A stretch of DNA of 64,000 nucleotides from Lachnospiraceae bacterium (GCA_029008875.1 JAQXJP010000035.1:186001-250000), one strand, 5' to 3'. Positions 46,250-54,611 are shown, counted from the first letter of the stretch. Numbers and translations: made by a program. Notes: generated from the letters alone by a model not told the origin.

Positions 46250-46864
46250 TTAATCTGCTCCCACTATGCAATCATATATTTTTGCTACCACCGCCTCTAT
46301 TCTTCCATTATTTTCGATCAAAACACTTTCTGATTCCTTACCTGCCAACTCCCTATAAAGTTCTAAAATTTTTTTATCCTTTTCCTCTTCATAATCCCGT
46401 TGGCGCAATTCACGTTCTATCAAAAAAATCTTTTTAACATCCAAATCTCTCCATTTCATTAACTCCACCTCAAGAATTGCTTGTACAACACTTTCATCCA
46501 TTCCACTTGCTATTCCATATGCATAAGTAGACCACCAGTAACGATCTAACAAAACAAGAGATTGTTTCTGATTCAATTCTCTTAATTTCCGATCAATCAA
46601 ATCAATATGAGCCGAAATATGCAGTAATTGCAAACTAGTTTCATTTAATTTTTCATCAAAATATCTAGCTTGATTATGATGAATATCGTAAACCAGATTG
46701 CCTAATGTTCTAGGCTCATTTCCTGGAAATGTAACGACCACGCAATCACATCCCACAGATTCATATATCTTTTCCTTTAATTTACCAACAATAGTAGTTT
46801 TTCCAACATTATCTATTCCCTCAAACACATATATTCCTGAATGCTTCTCGTTTTGGCGTTCCAT
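46250..46864 (-). CDS. Thymidylate-kinase-like P-loop protein
   Basis: A 204-residue dTMP-kinase-family protein with Walker A FEGIDNVGKTTIVGKLKEK, a DRx-type motif in LVLLDRYWWSTYAYGIASGM, and a lid region RELRQRDYEEEKDKK. Length matches Tmk. The LDRYWWS loop is typical of accessory Tmk-like kinases found with base-modification genes. It could phosphorylate dTMP or a modified deoxynucleotide. The gene lies 11 bp after the TIR-SLOG gene and 4 bp before the next one. Confidence 0.83.
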   Translation of the reverse strand: MERQNEKHSGIYVFEGIDNVGKTTIVGKLKEKIYESVGCDCVVVTFPGNEPRTLGNLVYDIHHNQARYFDEKLNETSLQLLHISAHIDLIDRKLRELNQKQSLVLLDRYWWSTYAYGIASGMDESVVQAILEVELMKWRDLDVKKIFLIERELRQRDYEEEKDKKILELYRELAGKESESVLIENNGRIEAVVAKIYDCIVGAD

Positions 46865-46875
46865 TGTTCTTACCC

Positions 46876-48714
46876 CTATCCTATAATACTCAATAATCGT
46901 TTTATCATCAGACGATGATTCATATTATAAAATAACCCCTCATTTATCGATTTATCCCATGGATTTATACTTGACCAATCTTCACTTTTTAGTTTTTCAA
47001 AAGCATACTCACTAGATCTTCCACCTACAGTACCAACCAACGCCACTGGGATATTTGCCCTTTGGGCCAAGGCAATTTCAATATCTACCCCCTGTTGTAA
47101 TTTATCAGATTTGATTTTTCCTCCCAGACAAATTAACAGCTCACTTGCCTCTCCGCAGATCATTCTTTCCCTCATTTTCGAAATATTATCTGATAATATA
47201 AGTGTACATTTCTCCTCCAAGTCATCAATATTATACTGATACAAGTACTCTCTAGACATATGCATTTCAATAGAATACTTCATATCAGAAGCGTATAAAC
47301 TTCCAATATCAAATATAAGTCTTTGAAATGTAGGATGAGCACCGAAAACAAGTGTGTAGCCATTCTTGATAATTTCTCTAGAATACACAACTAAAGCTTC
47401 CAGCAAAGACGCTTGGTAAATCTCATCACAATCTGGAAACGCCCCTGACAAAATAATCCGCTTATTACGTCTTTTTCTTTTTTCACCTGAAACATTTTCC
47501 AAGTTCATCAAATAATCATCATAATTTTCTTCTATTATTTTTGATTCTAAAATATGTTTATCACGACATCCATGATTAGATAGCAAAAATAGCCGATCAT
47601 GTGTGTCATAGCTTTTCTCATTTTTTACTCTAGCAATAAACTTCTGTATATCATCTTCTTTCGGATTTCGTCCAAAACACTGTATATAATGTTTTCGTAT
47701 ACCAGAATCATATAAATCTCTCGTTTTTTCATGATATTCAATTTCATATGCTAATACGGAACTATTATCATTTGCCAGTTTTATTTTTCCCGCGCAACTC
47801 ATTTCGGCCAGATATTCAATATATGAGTATACCTGATTAGATGAATTCATAATAAGTTCAAAACACTTATCCTCGACTTCATCCACAATTTCCTCAAGTC
47901 TATCTTTATCCTCAAATTCTTCACTTCTATAGCAGAGAACCGGTGCTTGACCAGGGCGTATTTCCATCTTGTCATATGACGCGTTATCAATTTGAATCCA
48001 TAAAACCGGAATATCATTTACAAGTGCATAACATAATTCTTTCATAATATATGTAGAATATTGTGCCTGTTCAGTCTGCAAAAAAATTACTACATCACTT
48101 ACTGCCAGATGCTTATCGATATCCGCTTGTGCATCATCACCCACATTGACATTAACAACATCCCTGTATACATTTCGTTCTCTGGTTAACAAGCGCAGTC
48201 CATCGGCCAATTTTGCTGCCACATGCTCTCCATCTATTCTTCTATGACTGATAAAATAGAGAACCTCATCTCGATAGAGGGGAGATAATGTTTGTGCTAC
48301 AATTTTTCGTGCAAATATTTGTGCGATTGCCTTTATATTATTCCTCAACGGATTTCTATTTTCTTTCCGACTGCAAACATCAAAACTTTGCCTATCTGTA
48401 ACCGGTTCTGGTGGTCTTCTACATTCAGGAGTCCCTTCTACTGCAATAGCCCATATTCTACTTTGCGCATCATTATATTTTCCTATTAAGTTACGTATTT
48501 CATCTGAATATTCCCCTTTTTCAGATGTAAAAAACACAAGTATATCATTTTTATCTACCTCTTGTGCCAATAATTGCTTTATTTGAAATGACGTTGAAAT
48601 ATACTGCACATTAGCAACATATGAGTTTAATATTTCATAACATTCCCTGTAGAATTCTGTAGCATCTTTCAACTCTGTCATTGTAAGTTCTGGATTACAG
48701 AAAATAACATTCAT
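46876..48714 (-). CDS. TIR-SLOG fusion protein
   Basis: A 612-residue protein with three parts. Residues 1-150 form an alpha/beta domain reminiscent of a degenerate TIR (DKNDILVFFTSEKGEYSDEI). Residues about 152-285 are a TIR domain (VLYFISHRRIDGEHVAAKLA, SDVVIFLQTEQAQYS, putative catalytic Glu in YIMKELCYALV). After a helical linker, residues about 415-612 resemble a SLOG Rossmann domain (RIILSGAFPDCDEIYQASLL, ASELLICLGGKIKSDKLQQG, VGTVGGRSSEYAFE). SLOG domains in Thoeris ThsA bind NAD-derived signals made by TIR enzymes. Having both in one chain suggests signal production and sensing together. The ATG follows GGGGGAATAATT. Confidence 0.78.
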   Translation of the reverse strand: MNVIFCNPELTMTELKDATEFYRECYEILNSYVANVQYISTSFQIKQLLAQEVDKNDILVFFTSEKGEYSDEIRNLIGKYNDAQSRIWAIAVEGTPECRRPPEPVTDRQSFDVCSRKENRNPLRNNIKAIAQIFARKIVAQTLSPLYRDEVLYFISHRRIDGEHVAAKLADGLRLLTRERNVYRDVVNVNVGDDAQADIDKHLAVSDVVIFLQTEQAQYSTYIMKELCYALVNDIPVLWIQIDNASYDKMEIRPGQAPVLCYRSEEFEDKDRLEEIVDEVEDKCFELIMNSSNQVYSYIEYLAEMSCAGKIKLANDNSSVLAYEIEYHEKTRDLYDSGIRKHYIQCFGRNPKEDDIQKFIARVKNEKSYDTHDRLFLLSNHGCRDKHILESKIIEENYDDYLMNLENVSGEKRKRRNKRIILSGAFPDCDEIYQASLLEALVVYSREIIKNGYTLVFGAHPTFQRLIFDIGSLYASDMKYSIEMHMSREYLYQYNIDDLEEKCTLILSDNISKMRERMICGEASELLICLGGKIKSDKLQQGVDIEIALAQRANIPVALVGTVGGRSSEYAFEKLKSEDWSSINPWDKSINEGLFYNMNHRLMIKRLLSIIG

Positions 48715-48716
48715 AA

Positions 48717-49331
48717 TTATTCCCCCTTATAATGTGCAAATTGTCCTGTTTTTCTACTGTAAGGAGTCCCCTGAACTCCCTTTTTATAATTATCTTGCAT
48801 GTAACTTATAAAATTGTTTATAACATCAGTATCTCTACTTACTCTATGACCAATACCATGTGCTATTAGACTGTCAAATTTCTTTGGAATAGAAATTGCA
48901 TTATTGCCAAAATAAAAAAATTCTGTTGCAACCAACACTCTATCGGTTCCCGTATCTCGATTCAGATTAATATAGTTCGTACTTCCATCTGCCATACTAT
49001 GATGCGATAATTCCTGCACCCAGTTCATTCCGTCGTGATGATATATATTATCCCCATACATATGTATCACACCTTTACTAAAGACCGGACGCTTACTTAT
49101 AAATCTACTATCATCCCAGTATTGATCAAATGTAAGTGTTTCCTCTACCCGCATTAAAACCACCAATTTCTCATGTACTATTGTCCCCGCGGCCCCAAAT
49201 GCTGCGACCCAATCCCCAACTTGCGCACACCTTCTAATGACAGGTTTACAGGTCGCCAATGTGCAATATCTAAAATACGGATTCGGTGCAAATCCATAAT
49301 CTCTCGGTATAACATATGAATACAATTTCAT
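48717..49331 (-). CDS. Nucleotide modification associated domain 2 (Nmad2) protein
   Basis: A 204-residue protein that matches Nmad2 as I know it: KLYSYVIPRDYGFAPNPYFR, CTLATCKPVIRRCAQVGDWV, TFDQYWDDSRFISKRP and YGDNIYHHDGMNWVQELSHH. Nmad domains were named for their association with DNA base-hypermodification gene clusters in phages and bacteria; the biochemical role is not established. The ATG follows GGAGTATAAAAACT. Intervals to neighbours are 13 and 2 bp, firmly within the operon. Confidence 0.85.
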   Translation of the reverse strand: MKLYSYVIPRDYGFAPNPYFRYCTLATCKPVIRRCAQVGDWVAAFGAAGTIVHEKLVVLMRVEETLTFDQYWDDSRFISKRPVFSKGVIHMYGDNIYHHDGMNWVQELSHHSMADGSTNYINLNRDTGTDRVLVATEFFYFGNNAISIPKKFDSLIAHGIGHRVSRDTDVINNFISYMQDNYKKGVQGTPYSRKTGQFAHYKGE

Positions 49332-49344
49332 AGTTTTTATACTC

Positions 49345-49827
49345 CTAACATGTATAATGATTCATGCCCATAGGATTACTTTCCCTAGGAGTCCCATCAG
49401 GTTTTTCCCAATCCATATCCTCCCCATCAATAGCTCGAACAATCTTATCCCCATTCCATCCAACCAGTGCATGTCCATATACGTTCAGTTCCGCTGGAAC
49501 ATCCTCTTCTTTAGCTCCCTGTAAGTAAACCCCAACAACTCTTTTTCCCATTTCACCAGCTGTTTTAATTTCCCAGTTTACATAATCACTTTTTGCTGTA
49601 TCTTTTCCGATAAGCACAACAACAGTTCCCGCCCATACCATTTGGGGCTTAATTAGTTCATGCTTAATATACTGCTCATTTGTCGCATTATTTTTCAATT
49701 TACTCTCGTATATAGAACTGTCCCTCATACTTATTCCATGTTTACCAATAAGACTTTTAAATGCTTCAATTTTATCTGCATCGTTATGCTGATGAGATAC
49801 AAAAATATTTTTAATTTCGTCTGCCAT
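49345..49827 (-). CDS. ThsB-like TIR protein (TIR-like DUF1863/MTH538 type)
   Basis: A 160-residue single-domain protein: NIFVSHQHNDADKIEAFKSL, a long helix with NEQYIKHELIKPQMV, TVVVLIGKDTAKSDYVNWEI (putative catalytic Glu in NWEI) and KRVVGVYLQGAKEEDVPAEL. This is the small TIR-like type that includes Thoeris ThsB, which senses phage infection and makes a cyclic ADP-ribose isomer. ATG 49827 (MADEIKN) follows GGGGGCACTT; the track start is seven codons earlier. First intact gene of the six-gene operon. No canonical ThsA (SIR2-SLOG) is nearby; the TIR-SLOG protein is the only SLOG candidate. Confidence 0.82.
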   Translation of the reverse strand: MADEIKNIFVSHQHNDADKIEAFKSLIGKHGISMRDSSIYESKLKNNATNEQYIKHELIKPQMVWAGTVVVLIGKDTAKSDYVNWEIKTAGEMGKRVVGVYLQGAKEEDVPAELNVYGHALVGWNGDKIVRAIDGEDMDWEKPDGTPRESNPMGMNHYTC

Positions 49828-49894
49828 AAGTGCCCCCAATTTATACAAAAACTTTATTCTGTCAAACAGCTTCGTTTATCCGTTCCATATGACT

Positions 49895-50748
49895 TTATAT
49901 TTCCTTCCCATGTAAAATTTCATTTTCTACATTTGTTAGCAACTTAATGCCCGCTAATTGTAAATTGTCAATTTCCCCATGTTCATATAAGTCAATAAAA
50001 TACTTTTCCCTAAGTCCTGATTTGTCATACAAAATTCCTAATTCCCATGAACACCAAGGTCTTATATAGTAATTCCCGCCAATTTTCAACTCACTATTAG
50101 GAGTTCGTAGAAACACCAAATTTTCGGATTCATTTAATGCTTTATGTAACTTTTTCTTTAATAAAATACCCTCCTCTTCTTTTCCATTATTCATCCAATC
50201 TACGAATAGATAAATATTGTATTTTTGAAAGAAAAAAACAGCGCTATTGTATACAATTTGTCTTCATATGCATATGAGAGAAACACTTGCTTCTTTTTTA
50301 TATAATTTGCTTCTAAATATTTTTTGTATGCATTTCTTTTATATTCATTAAGATTCCAATCGTCATCTTCAAAAATTGATTTATTCTGTTTGACTATGTC
50401 TTCTATTATTCCGTCATTAAAATCACTTAATGCTTTTATCAATGCATTAAATCGATTAGGCAGTTTTTTCTTTCTGTTTTCTATTGAAATCAATTCGCTT
50501 AATAGTTTTCCATAATTTGGAATATTCCTTGCTTCTTCTAAATTATATCCTTCGTCAACTATCATCTGAAGGGCATTAAAAAACGCTGCTTCTCGATCTT
50601 CCAATACATTTTCCCGCAAAAAAAGTGGCTCGATATTTCTTAGTATTCTTTCATTTAGAGCAAAGAGAACTTTTATTTCCATGATTAATCTAACATTATC
50701 ACTTTGTAACAAACTCGCATATACATTTGCTCTGCCCAGTATTTCCAT
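49895..50748 (-). pseudogene. Frameshifted TIR-domain gene (T7 homopolymer)
   Basis: The track shows two ORFs, 50200-50748 and 49895-50194, that are one gene. The first ends in QVFLSYAYEDKLYTIALFF, the beginning of a TIR domain, then shifts. Adding one T to the seven-T tract (plus-strand A7 at 50232-50238) restores QKYNIYLFVDWMNNG and joins the second ORF, which has the rest of the TIR including the putative catalytic Glu in WCSWELGILYDKSG. The restored protein would be about 284 residues: a 150-residue helical N-terminal region plus a C-terminal TIR. The ATG follows AAGGATAAGACT. It may be a true pseudogene, phase-variable, or a sequencing error. Confidence 0.85.
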
Positions 50749-50970
50749 AGTCTTATCCTTCTTCCCTTCTTATATCTGCATACAAAAATATAAACTAAAT
50801 TTCTTTCCGAATAGTATACTCATCGATACTATTTTGCCGTTCTACTGCGCTGTCTACATATTTTGAAAAGCAAACTCCATGAACCGCATCCGGCCATCCC
50901 ACATCTAACCTCTCCTTATCACTAATTATACCCCTCCCCCTCCCTCTCCCCTATTAGTTCTCCCCTATAT

Positions 50971-51000
50971 TTTTGTTGGATTTTGTTAGATTTTGTTGCA
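50971..51000 (+). promoter_or_regulatory. Orphan set of three tandem 10-bp boxes
   Basis: TTTTGTTGGA, TTTTGTTAGA and TTTTGTTGCA run consecutively, in the same form as the boxes before the Spo0A-like regulators 13-18 kb away. The third contains a -35-like TTGCAA but no -10 follows at 17 bp. It is either a remnant of a lost regulator promoter or a distant operator. Confidence 0.65.
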
Positions 51001-51030
51001 AAAAAGGCCGCCGCATTTACGCGGCAGCCT
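51000..51030 (-). terminator. Rho-independent terminator
   Basis: AGGCTGCCGC and GCGGCGGCCT pair (one mismatch) around a 6-nt loop and are followed on the minus strand by TTTTTT. It would end a minus-strand transcript from the small genes at 51.05-51.73 kb and overlaps the last orphan box. Confidence 0.8.
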
Positions 51031-51054
51031 CACAACTCTCCACTTATTCAAAAC

Positions 51055-51213
51055 TCACCCCATCTCCGTCGAATCCAACAATTCATACCGCCCCGTCAAC
51101 CGTTTCTTCCATCCTTCTGTCTACGGGTTTGAATCCCATTGATGCACAAATACCCTTACCTTATCAATACGGTTTCTAATCGCAATAATGCTCTCATCTC
51201 CATAGGGTGACAT
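51055..51213 (-). pseudogene. Small degenerate ORF with one internal stop
   Basis: Minus strand, ATG 51213 (MSPYGDESIIAIRNRIDKVR) after GGGGAGAAATTTTGGGC, running 53 codons to TGA at 51055 with one TAG at 51121-51123. The C-terminal part reads WKKRLTGRYELLDSTEMG. The terminator just downstream suggests a formerly expressed gene. Family not recognised. The DNA from 50749 to 50970 and from 51214 to 51430 shows no other gene. Confidence 0.4.
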
Positions 51214-51430
51214 GCCCAAAATTTCTCCCCACCCTATCTCTGTTCCTAAGCCAGGTTACGATTGGGGCATTGCCATTCCTCCACCTTTTCTTGCAGAATC
51301 CTTTATCGCTTCAAGCCCCGTGGCCCACAATTTTTGCATTTAAAGAATCTTCCCCGGCAATTCGCAGCAATCGAGGAAAAGAACGCGCAGCAGAAAATCT
51401 GTTACGCAATAAAAGTCAAACTTTTTCCTC

Positions 51431-51727
51431 TTATATCTCCCCCTCCATCCGTTTCACTACCCGTAGCACTTCCATTACTTCCCCCAGCACCACCGGATCC
51501 ATCACCGAACGGTTGAACAAATTGAGCGCATAAACCCGCAGTTCGCGTCCCTGAACCGGATACTTTTCCTCCATCTCCCGGGACAACTCCTCCAAGCCGC
51601 GAATAAGCTGCTCCTCCATGATAGGAATCCATGGCCTTACGTACTGTCTCGTAGCGTACACTTCCATCAGCCAACTGTATAGCGGCTGTAAACCCTGTAA
51701 TTGAACACTTTCCATCAATATACCCAT
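51431..51727 (-). CDS. Hypothetical 98-residue protein
   Basis: ATG 51727 (MGILMESVQLQGLQPLYSWL) is preceded by GGGAGGTATATGTG, a good site; the track ORF is 33 codons longer without support. The protein is predicted mostly helical, with IMEEQLIRGLEELSREMEEK and a C-terminal VVLGEVMEVLRVVKRMEGEI, and no membrane segment. Its base composition is GC-richer than the adjacent island. A decayed copy lies at 40.93-41.08 kb on the other side of the island. Function unknown. Confidence 0.6.
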   Translation of the reverse strand: MGILMESVQLQGLQPLYSWLMEVYATRQYVRPWIPIMEEQLIRGLEELSREMEEKYPVQGRELRVYALNLFNRSVMDPVVLGEVMEVLRVVKRMEGEI

Positions 51728-51917
51728 CACATATACCTCCCATATGTAAAAACCCACTTCCACAATGGTATTATACAGTATATATTTTGTCGAAAAATGT
51801 TGTAACTTGTAGAATACCCAGCCCAATTAACTACACAAGAATCATATTTACAGAGAAAAAATTATGTGATACTGTTGACATAAGATATACAAATGACACC
51901 GGGGAGATAAAGTACAT

Positions 51918-52963
51918 ATGAAACGGATTAAATACTATGATTTGTTGAGAGTTGTTTGCTTTTGCTTCATCATTTTCTATCATATGATGGTGCAATTGAC
52001 AATAAATGGGATTTATCCTAATGAAAAAATTTCCACTTTTTATTCAAATGTAAATATGCATATTGCAACACTAGCCGTTGCAGTTTTTTTATGCTCTCAG
52101 GAGCCAGCCTTTCCTATACCACCAAAGATAATTTTGATATAAAAAAGTTTTATAAGAGACGACTTTTACGATTACTTATTCCTTTTTATGTCGTTGAAAT
52201 CTTATACTTTGCGAAAAAAGCAATCCAGGCAGGATCTATATTTGGCGTATTTTCACCGGCCATTCCTAAATGGAGGATAATTTTTACGATTCTGGGAATG
52301 GATGAATGGGTAAGCATGCACGGAATACCCACTTTTTCTCTCAGTATTGGCGAGTGGTTCCTGGGCGCATTGATTATTCTATATTTGCTGTTTCCCCTAC
52401 TTCGATACCTAATTCGAAAAAACCGCAATTTATTTTTTGTAGTAGCCACCTCAATATACATTATCATAATCTATAATTATTCATCCAATATCCCTATGCA
52501 TATGAATCTCATAATTAAAGGCTATGAATTCATTCTAGGAATGTATTTTGGTGCTTATTACACAAAATTCTCTTCAAAGTGGATGCTGATAACCATTCCT
52601 ACGGTGGTATTTTTCTTCACATCGTCCACTGCACTGAACCTGAATACTGCATTGAAAATCACATTACTGGCAGTTGCCTTTTTCGTATCATTTTCCTATT
52701 TCGAGGATTTGTTATGCAAGCATGATATAAAAATAGTTGGTGTTTTGAGTAAATACTCCTATGAATTATTTTTAGTACACCATATTGTAATTTATGAGAT
52801 TACCCCCCTGGTTCAACCGTATCTCACAGGAAACTGGGGCGTTCTTGTGTTGTTTTTCGTCCAAATTGCAATTATGGGACTATTAACAGTAATTGTTCAT
52901 TATCTTTCTGAAAAGTGCATAGGATTTTTTACATCTACCACCCAAGAGCCATTTCGCAAATAA
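51918..52963 (+). pseudogene. Acyltransferase family 3 (OafA-like), frameshifted at a T7 tract
   Basis: Two overlapping ORFs (51918-52142 and 52091-52963) form one acyltransferase-3 protein. The first has RIKYYDLLRVVCFCFIIFYH with the family's conserved His; after VAVF the frame is lost at seven Ts (52084-52090). One extra T restores FFMLSGASLSYTTKDNFDIK and the remaining 290 residues with multiple membrane segments (IIFTILGMDEWVSMHG; YELFLVHHIVIYEI). Repaired length is about 348 residues, normal for membrane O-acetyltransferases that decorate surface sugars. The ATG follows GGGGAGATAAAGTACAT. Phase variation, decay or sequencing error are all possible. Confidence 0.85.
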
Positions 52964-53226
52964 TTTACATTTGTTTTCTTTCGACTTATTAATACACACA
53001 TAACCAGTTCTTCAAATGACTTACCCATTTTTCGATCGATTGCCAAATAACAAACTATTTAAAAGCGGCATTTTCTTGATCCATTGAGATAGTACTCGCA
53101 ATTGAGGGTATACGTTGGATTACAAGGTCTGATTTCTATTTGACACTGAAATTTCTTCTTTGTCTAGACATGGTAATTGATAGAAGAGTTTTCCAAATTG
53201 TTCAGAGAAAATACGCACCGATTACC
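52964..53226. other. Convergent intergenic region without a visible gene
   Basis: The 263 bp between the acyltransferase and the minus-strand glycosyltransferase contain no supported ORF, RNA gene or clear terminator. It is AT-rich and marks the start of the second polysaccharide cluster. Confidence 0.5.
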
Positions 53227-54153
53227 TTATCGAATTAATCTCATTACATATTCCCTCCATCTAAATATGTTACATATTTTTAAGAAGGAATCAATCATTA
53301 TTGTTACGCGATTTTTTTTATTTTTTAAGATTTTTATAGCAAAAGAAACCCTAAACTCATCCAAAATCTCTCTGCCATAATATACAATATGATATCTTGG
53401 AATATGCGGATATACCATTTTCTCTTTTAATTGTTTTCTTTGTTTTATATGGTCTTCATTATATAATTTACTTTCACTATGTGATATTGAATTTCCAACC
53501 CTATATAGAACGGTCTTCTCATCCATAAAGTATATTTTTTCCCCTTTTGAAGAAAACAATAATTTTAACGGCCAATCCTCAATATTTCTAATATCTAAAG
53601 GAATTCCTCCAAGCATAACGTATCTTTCTACATTTATAAAAAAAGTTGGTGAAAACGGCATATCACGCCTTAGCAAAAATTTATATTGCTTCTCCACCGG
53701 CATTTTCCCAAGTTCTTTTGCATATCTTAAATTATATGGATTTATCACGAGTTGTTCTCCACAATTCGAAAAAGGAATGCATTCTGAATAAACTAATGTA
53801 TCAATATTGTTTTCTTGCAAATATCGCATATTACTTTCACAACAATTCGGCATAAGTATATCATCCCCAGCGATTCCCTTCACCCATCTAGTATCACATA
53901 GTCGTAGTAAACTATCAAAACAATAACTTATTCCGTGGTTTTCTTGATTATAATTCAATATTATTTTTCCAAATCTTTCCCTATGTTTATCTATCCAATT
54001 TTCAACAATTTCAATCGTGTTGTCTTGTGAATAATCATCGTTAATTGCAAGATTTAAATTGCGATATGTCTGAGAAAAAATACTCTCTAATGTTTCAATT
54101 ATTGTATTGCTTGAATTATAACACCAAACTGCAACTGTAATATATTCGTCCAT
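53227..54153 (-). CDS. Family 2 glycosyltransferase
   Basis: A 308-residue GT2 enzyme: ITVAVWCYNSSNTIIETLES at the N-terminus, LAINDDYSQDNTIEIVENWI, and WVKGIAGDDILMPNCCESNM with the DD metal site. It resembles small GT2 enzymes of capsule loci. ATG 54153 (MDEYITVAV) is chosen over a GTG three codons earlier. Donor and acceptor unknown. Probably last gene of the operon starting near 63 kb. Confidence 0.83.
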   Translation of the reverse strand: MDEYITVAVWCYNSSNTIIETLESIFSQTYRNLNLAINDDYSQDNTIEIVENWIDKHRERFGKIILNYNQENHGISYCFDSLLRLCDTRWVKGIAGDDILMPNCCESNMRYLQENNIDTLVYSECIPFSNCGEQLVINPYNLRYAKELGKMPVEKQYKFLLRRDMPFSPTFFINVERYVMLGGIPLDIRNIEDWPLKLLFSSKGEKIYFMDEKTVLYRVGNSISHSESKLYNEDHIKQRKQLKEKMVYPHIPRYHIVYYGREILDEFRVSFAIKILKNKKNRVTIMIDSFLKICNIFRWREYVMRLIR

Positions 54154-54212
54154 AAAATACACTCTATTCCCACATAATAATCAGAAAAAAAAAGAATTGC
54201 TTACTATACTCA

Positions 54213-54611
54213 CTACTTTCCTAAATATTTAATAAATTCCTGATAATCTCTAATATAGTCTGATTCCTGATAAATATCGGATGCTAAAACCAGTAGTACT
54301 GCATCCGCCGAAAAATCAAACATTTCTCTCCAAATAGAATTTGGCACATAGAGCCCTTCATACGGAGAATCTAATAAAACTACTTTTTGTTCGTGCCCAT
54401 CGTCAAGCATAATTTTGCAATTTCCATGAACACATATTAAAATTTGCTCTAATTTCTTATGGGCGTGGAATCCTCTTCTAACACCTTTCCCTGTATCATA
54501 CATATAATACACTCGTTTTATATCAAATGGGATATCTTTTCCCTCTTCTATTGCGACTAATTGTCCCCTATCATCTCCATGTTTTTGAAATGTATACTTT
54601 GTAATATTCAT
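54213..54611 (-). CDS. dTDP-4-keto-6-deoxyglucose 3,4-ketoisomerase-like (FdtA/QdtA family)
   Basis: A 132-residue single cupin of the FdtA/QdtA/WxcM family. GDDRGQLVAIEEGKDIPFDI, RVYYMYDTGKGVRRGFHAHK and LYVPNSIWREMFDF are the signature, including the catalytic His pair in GFHAHK. It moves the keto group of dTDP-4-keto-6-deoxyglucose from C4 to C3. Along with the DegT aminotransferase (58.7 kb) and the GNAT acetyltransferase (59.9 kb) it would give a dTDP-3-acetamido-3,6-dideoxyhexose such as Fuc3NAc or Qui3NAc. Which isomer forms cannot be told. Confidence 0.88.
   Translation of the reverse strand: MNITKYTFQKHGDDRGQLVAIEEGKDIPFDIKRVYYMYDTGKGVRRGFHAHKKLEQILICVHGNCKIMLDDGHEQKVVLLDSPYEGLYVPNSIWREMFDFSADAVLLVLASDIYQESDYIRDYQEFIKYLGK

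Noticed and set aside
42934-50748. Calling the island a canonical Thoeris system
   Set aside because: A ThsB-like TIR is present but there is no SIR2-SLOG or macro-domain ThsA. The SLOG candidate is fused to a TIR, and four other genes belong to nucleotide modification.
51110-51150. tRNA-like T-arm (GGGTTTGAATCCC)
   Set aside because: No acceptor, D or anticodon arms can be built around it. It falls in a small degenerate ORF.
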